Below, piece after piece: positions 4,215 through 5,994 of a stretch of 5,994 nucleotides of DNA. The position numbers were made by a program, and so were the translations under genes. Each line of letters starts with the position of its first letter. Positions within the stretch are counted from its first letter, which is position 1. Source of the stretch: an uncultured bacterium. GTDB taxonomy: Bacteria > Bacteroidota > Bacteroidia > Bacteroidales > Bacteroidaceae. A model generated the notes under the pieces. The model ran no database searches. It had not been told where the DNA came from and saw nothing but the letters and a program-made list of their open reading frames with translations. The DNA is taken from the NCBI GenBank assembly GCA_905215655.1, contig CAJMQT010000113.1, positions 1 to 5,994 on the forward strand. The letters run 5' to 3'.

Positions 4215-5156
4215 TCAACTCTCCTCCCCTCGGGGAGGCAGGGAGGGGGCTTTCAACATCTTGAACAACCTACACGTCAGTCTCAGCCCGAGTATGTCTA
4301 TCGAGAGAGCCTTCAACAGGTCGTTGAGGCTCCGGTAGCGTTGTATCGCCACGCGCTGGCTCCACAAACATATCTTGCCGGTGTAAGGGTAGGCGTGCAG
4401 CTGCGCGTCGGCCATGTTGAGGTAGAGGCGGTGCCAGCGCCGGCGGCGCGTGTCTATGCCGAGCGAGCGCACCACGCTTATCTGTGCGTCGAGCAGCGGC
4501 GCGAGTCCCGTCTGTCGCTGCCCGGCTGTTATTCCGGCGGCGTTGTCGTGGTAGATATACAGCCCCCGTGTGGTGGCGGCTATGCGCGGGTTGCGGCTGA
4601 CGCATGCCCCGATGAAGTAGACGTCTTCGAACACCTTGCCTTTTATGAAGTGCAGACCTGCCGTCAGACTGCGGCGGTAGATTTTGTTGCAAGCCCAGCA
4701 GTGCTCGAAACCGTATGCCGAGAGCCATTCGAGGGCGCTGCCGTAGCTCTTGGGCGCGGGGCGGAAGCATGCCACCTCATGCCCGTCGACGCGCTGCGAG
4801 ACGGGAAATTCGAGCATGTCGCAGTCGGCGTCGCCGTCCATCATACCGATCAGTGGGCGCAGCGTGTCGGGCGCTATCTCGTCGTCGCTGTCGATGAAGC
4901 AAACGTATTCGCCCCGTGCGCGGTCAAGACCGTGGTTGCGGGCGTCAGACAGTCCGCCGTTCGGCTTGTGAAACACGCGTATCCTGCCGTCGTCCTCTGC
5001 CGCCGCGTCGGCAATAGCCCCGCTGCCGTCGGTTGAGCCGTCGTCGACGAGCAGCAGTTCGTAGTCGCGGAAGCTCTGCGTCAGTATGCTGTCAAGGCAG
5101 CGCCGGAGCGTTTTCTCGACGTTGTAGACGGGAACGATTATGCTGAGTTTTACCAT
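4215..5156 (-). CDS. Glycosyltransferase family 2 (GT-A fold)
   Basis: The 313-residue enzyme starts MVKLSIIVPVYNVEKTL and shows the GT2 signatures VDDGSTDGS (37-45), NGGLSDARNHG (66-76) and the metal-binding DSDDE (89-93). WACNKIYRR (154-162) and FEDVYF (176-181, likely ED catalytic base) are typical of the capsule/O-antigen branch of the family. It is a probable inverting transferase acting on a lipid-linked sugar; the sugar is unknown. Its ATG overlaps the stop of the upstream GT2 gene by 7 bases (ATGGTAA), so translation is probably coupled. The last 10-12 residues (APSLPPRGEES) are encoded by a family C repeat, so the native C-terminus was probably different or shorter. Confidence 0.93.
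   Translation of the reverse strand: MVKLSIIVPVYNVEKTLRRCLDSILTQSFRDYELLLVDDGSTDGSGAIADAAAEDDGRIRVFHKPNGGLSDARNHGLDRARGEYVCFIDSDDEIAPDTLRPLIGMMDGDADCDMLEFPVSQRVDGHEVACFRPAPKSYGSALEWLSAYGFEHCWACNKIYRRSLTAGLHFIKGKVFEDVYFIGACVSRNPRIAATTRGLYIYHDNAAGITAGQRQTGLAPLLDAQISVVRSLGIDTRRRRWHRLYLNMADAQLHAYPYTGKICLWSQRVAIQRYRSLNDLLKALSIDILGLRLTCRLFKMLKAPSLPPRGEES
4221..4250 (-). repeat. Family C repeat overlapping the 3' end of a GT2 gene
   Basis: On the minus strand the repeat begins AGCCCCCTCCCTGCC and holds the same CCTCCCC-GA-GGGGAGG core as the copies at 1899 and 1987, with a few changes in the flank. It ends three bases before the TGA stop of the GT2 gene and is read in frame as APSLPPRGEE. In RNA it would form a hairpin at the end of the reading frame. 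Confidence 0.85.
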
Positions 5157-5860
5157 TTCAACAGTTTTATCATCAGGTCTTTCACCACGACGAGCCGTAT
5201 TTTCAGCATTTTGAGCGGAGAGTTGCCGCTCTTTTTTGCCGCCGTGAACGAGTTGTTGCCGCTGTGGCAGCGGAACAGCACGAGCTTGTCGGCTATGAAC
5301 CTGACGCCGTAGCGGTATGCCGCCACGTTGCCAATCCAGATGTCGTGCAGCGGAATGTCCTTCGGAAAGGGCAGGGCGGCGTCCCTCACCCGTCGGCTGA
5401 AAGCCATGCAGCAGCCCATGTATCCGTTTTTCAGCAGCGTGTTGCAGAGGCGTCCCGGGCGCGTGCCGTGCACCTTGAAGTACGACTCTTCCAGTACGTT
5501 AAGCCGCTCGTCCACCATCCGTGCGTCGCTCACCACGCAGTCGTGCCGTTTCAGATGCTCCATCATCACCGCCACCTTGTTGTCCGTCCATACGTCGTCT
5601 TGGTCGGAAAGGAAGATGTATTCGCCCCGTGCCTGTCGCAGCACGTTCTCAAAGTTCCATGTCGCCGATGCACGTCGCGGTCCTTCCACGAGTCTTATCC
5701 TGTCGTCGCCGACGCTCCGTATGATGTCTGTCGTGCCGTCAGTCGAGCCGTCGTCCGATATTATCAGCTCGTCGCCGTCGCCCAGTTGTGCCAGTATCGA
5801 GTCAATCTGTTGGCGCAGAAACCTCTCGCCGTTGTATGTCGCCATGCAGACGGAAATCAT
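5150..5860 (-). CDS. Glycosyltransferase family 2, rhamnosyltransferase-like subgroup
   Basis: The 236-residue protein starts MISVCMATYNGERFLRQQID. It shows SDDGSTDG (35-42), LSDQDDVW (84-91, metal/nucleotide-sugar binding), YMGCCMAFSR (147-156), LHDIW (171-175) and FRCHSGNNS (196-204). The order SDQDDVW - GC - HD.W - R.H..N fits a GT2 subgroup that includes rhamnosyltransferases of O-antigen and capsule pathways; the sugar itself is inferred with low certainty. It ends soon after the RCHSGNNS motif with a basic, hydrophobic tail (KMLKIRLVVVKDLMIKLLKW) that may touch the membrane. The start at 5860 is the only good one. No clear promoter or Shine-Dalgarno site is visible in the 134 bases upstream, so it may continue an operon from outside the window. 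Confidence 0.92.
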   Translation of the reverse strand: MISVCMATYNGERFLRQQIDSILAQLGDGDELIISDDGSTDGTTDIIRSVGDDRIRLVEGPRRASATWNFENVLRQARGEYIFLSDQDDVWTDNKVAVMMEHLKRHDCVVSDARMVDERLNVLEESYFKVHGTRPGRLCNTLLKNGYMGCCMAFSRRVRDAALPFPKDIPLHDIWIGNVAAYRYGVRFIADKLVLFRCHSGNNSFTAAKKSGNSPLKMLKIRLVVVKDLMIKLLKW

Positions 5861-5964
5861 ATATCTCTGTGTTTTGTTATCATATCTTATTTATAATACA
5901 ACGCCGAATGTCGGAAAAAATTATTTCGTCAATTTGAGTTTTTCTGTTTCTGATTAAGGATTAT

Positions 5965-5994
5965 AGGAGTACGGAAGTATAGAAGTGCGGGAGT
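5965..5994 (+). repeat. Family A octamer array at the right window edge
   Basis: AGGAGTAC, GGAAGTAT, AGAAGTGC and a cut-off GGGAGT lie in the opposite orientation to the copy at 36-75. The array continues out of the window. The rest of 5861-5964 is AT-rich and shows no gene. Confidence 0.8.

Noticed and set aside
5876..5925. Promoter upstream of the first GT2 gene
   Set aside because: AT-rich DNA with a TTGAC and a TATTAT is present, but the spacing fits neither the Bacteroidota nor the sigma-70 pattern, so no promoter is called.
5264..5957. Overlapping plus-strand ORFs of about 210 codons opposite the first GT2 gene
   Set aside because: They are shadows of a well-supported glycosyltransferase, with low-complexity translations and no domain signal.

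Overview
The window looks like chromosomal DNA from a member of the Bacteroidales (Bacteroidota), perhaps a Prevotella-like or Bacteroides-like species. The clues are a HU-type DNA-binding protein with a long N-terminal extension followed by a tiny hydrophobic 'smalltalk' protein, several promoter elements of the Bacteroidota type (TTTG about 20 bases upstream of TAnnTTTG), mostly poor Shine-Dalgarno sites, and short dispersed repeats at gene ends. Genus cannot be fixed from the sequence alone.

All six convincing genes are on the minus strand, so the window reads from right to left. (1) 5860-3071: a three-gene glycosyltransferase run. Two GT2-family enzymes overlap by 7 bases, and a GT4-family enzyme follows after 64 bases. 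A 15-bp hairpin at 2883-2917 probably ends this unit. (2) 2777-1789: a separate unit with a well-formed promoter, a leader of about 260 bases, the HU-like protein, a 158-base spacer holding a perfect 32-bp inverted repeat, and the 30-residue smalltalk protein. (3) 1724-74: a membrane-anchored phosphoethanolamine-transferase-like enzyme of the alkaline phosphatase/sulfatase superfamily, with its own promoter element.

The glycosyltransferases probably build part of a surface polysaccharide (capsule, O-antigen or exopolysaccharide), and the transferase probably decorates lipid A or another envelope glycan. The common theme is therefore cell-surface modification. The role of the HU/smalltalk pair is unknown.

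The most unusual part is not a gene but three families of short repeats at gene boundaries. Family A is an octamer array (RGRAGTNY). Family B is an octamer array (GAAARATT). Family C is GC-rich with a CCTCCCC-GA-GGGGAGG core. Family B runs through the 5' coding end of the transferase gene, where it encodes an eight-residue protein repeat. A gain or loss of one octamer there would shift the reading frame, so this is a candidate phase-variable locus. A second B copy in inverted orientation lies on the other side of the promoter and start codon, making a palindrome of about 220 bp. Family C encodes the last residues of one glycosyltransferase and forms the 32-bp inverted repeat beside the smalltalk ribosome-binding site. 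No transposase, recombinase, tRNA, rRNA or CRISPR array was seen.
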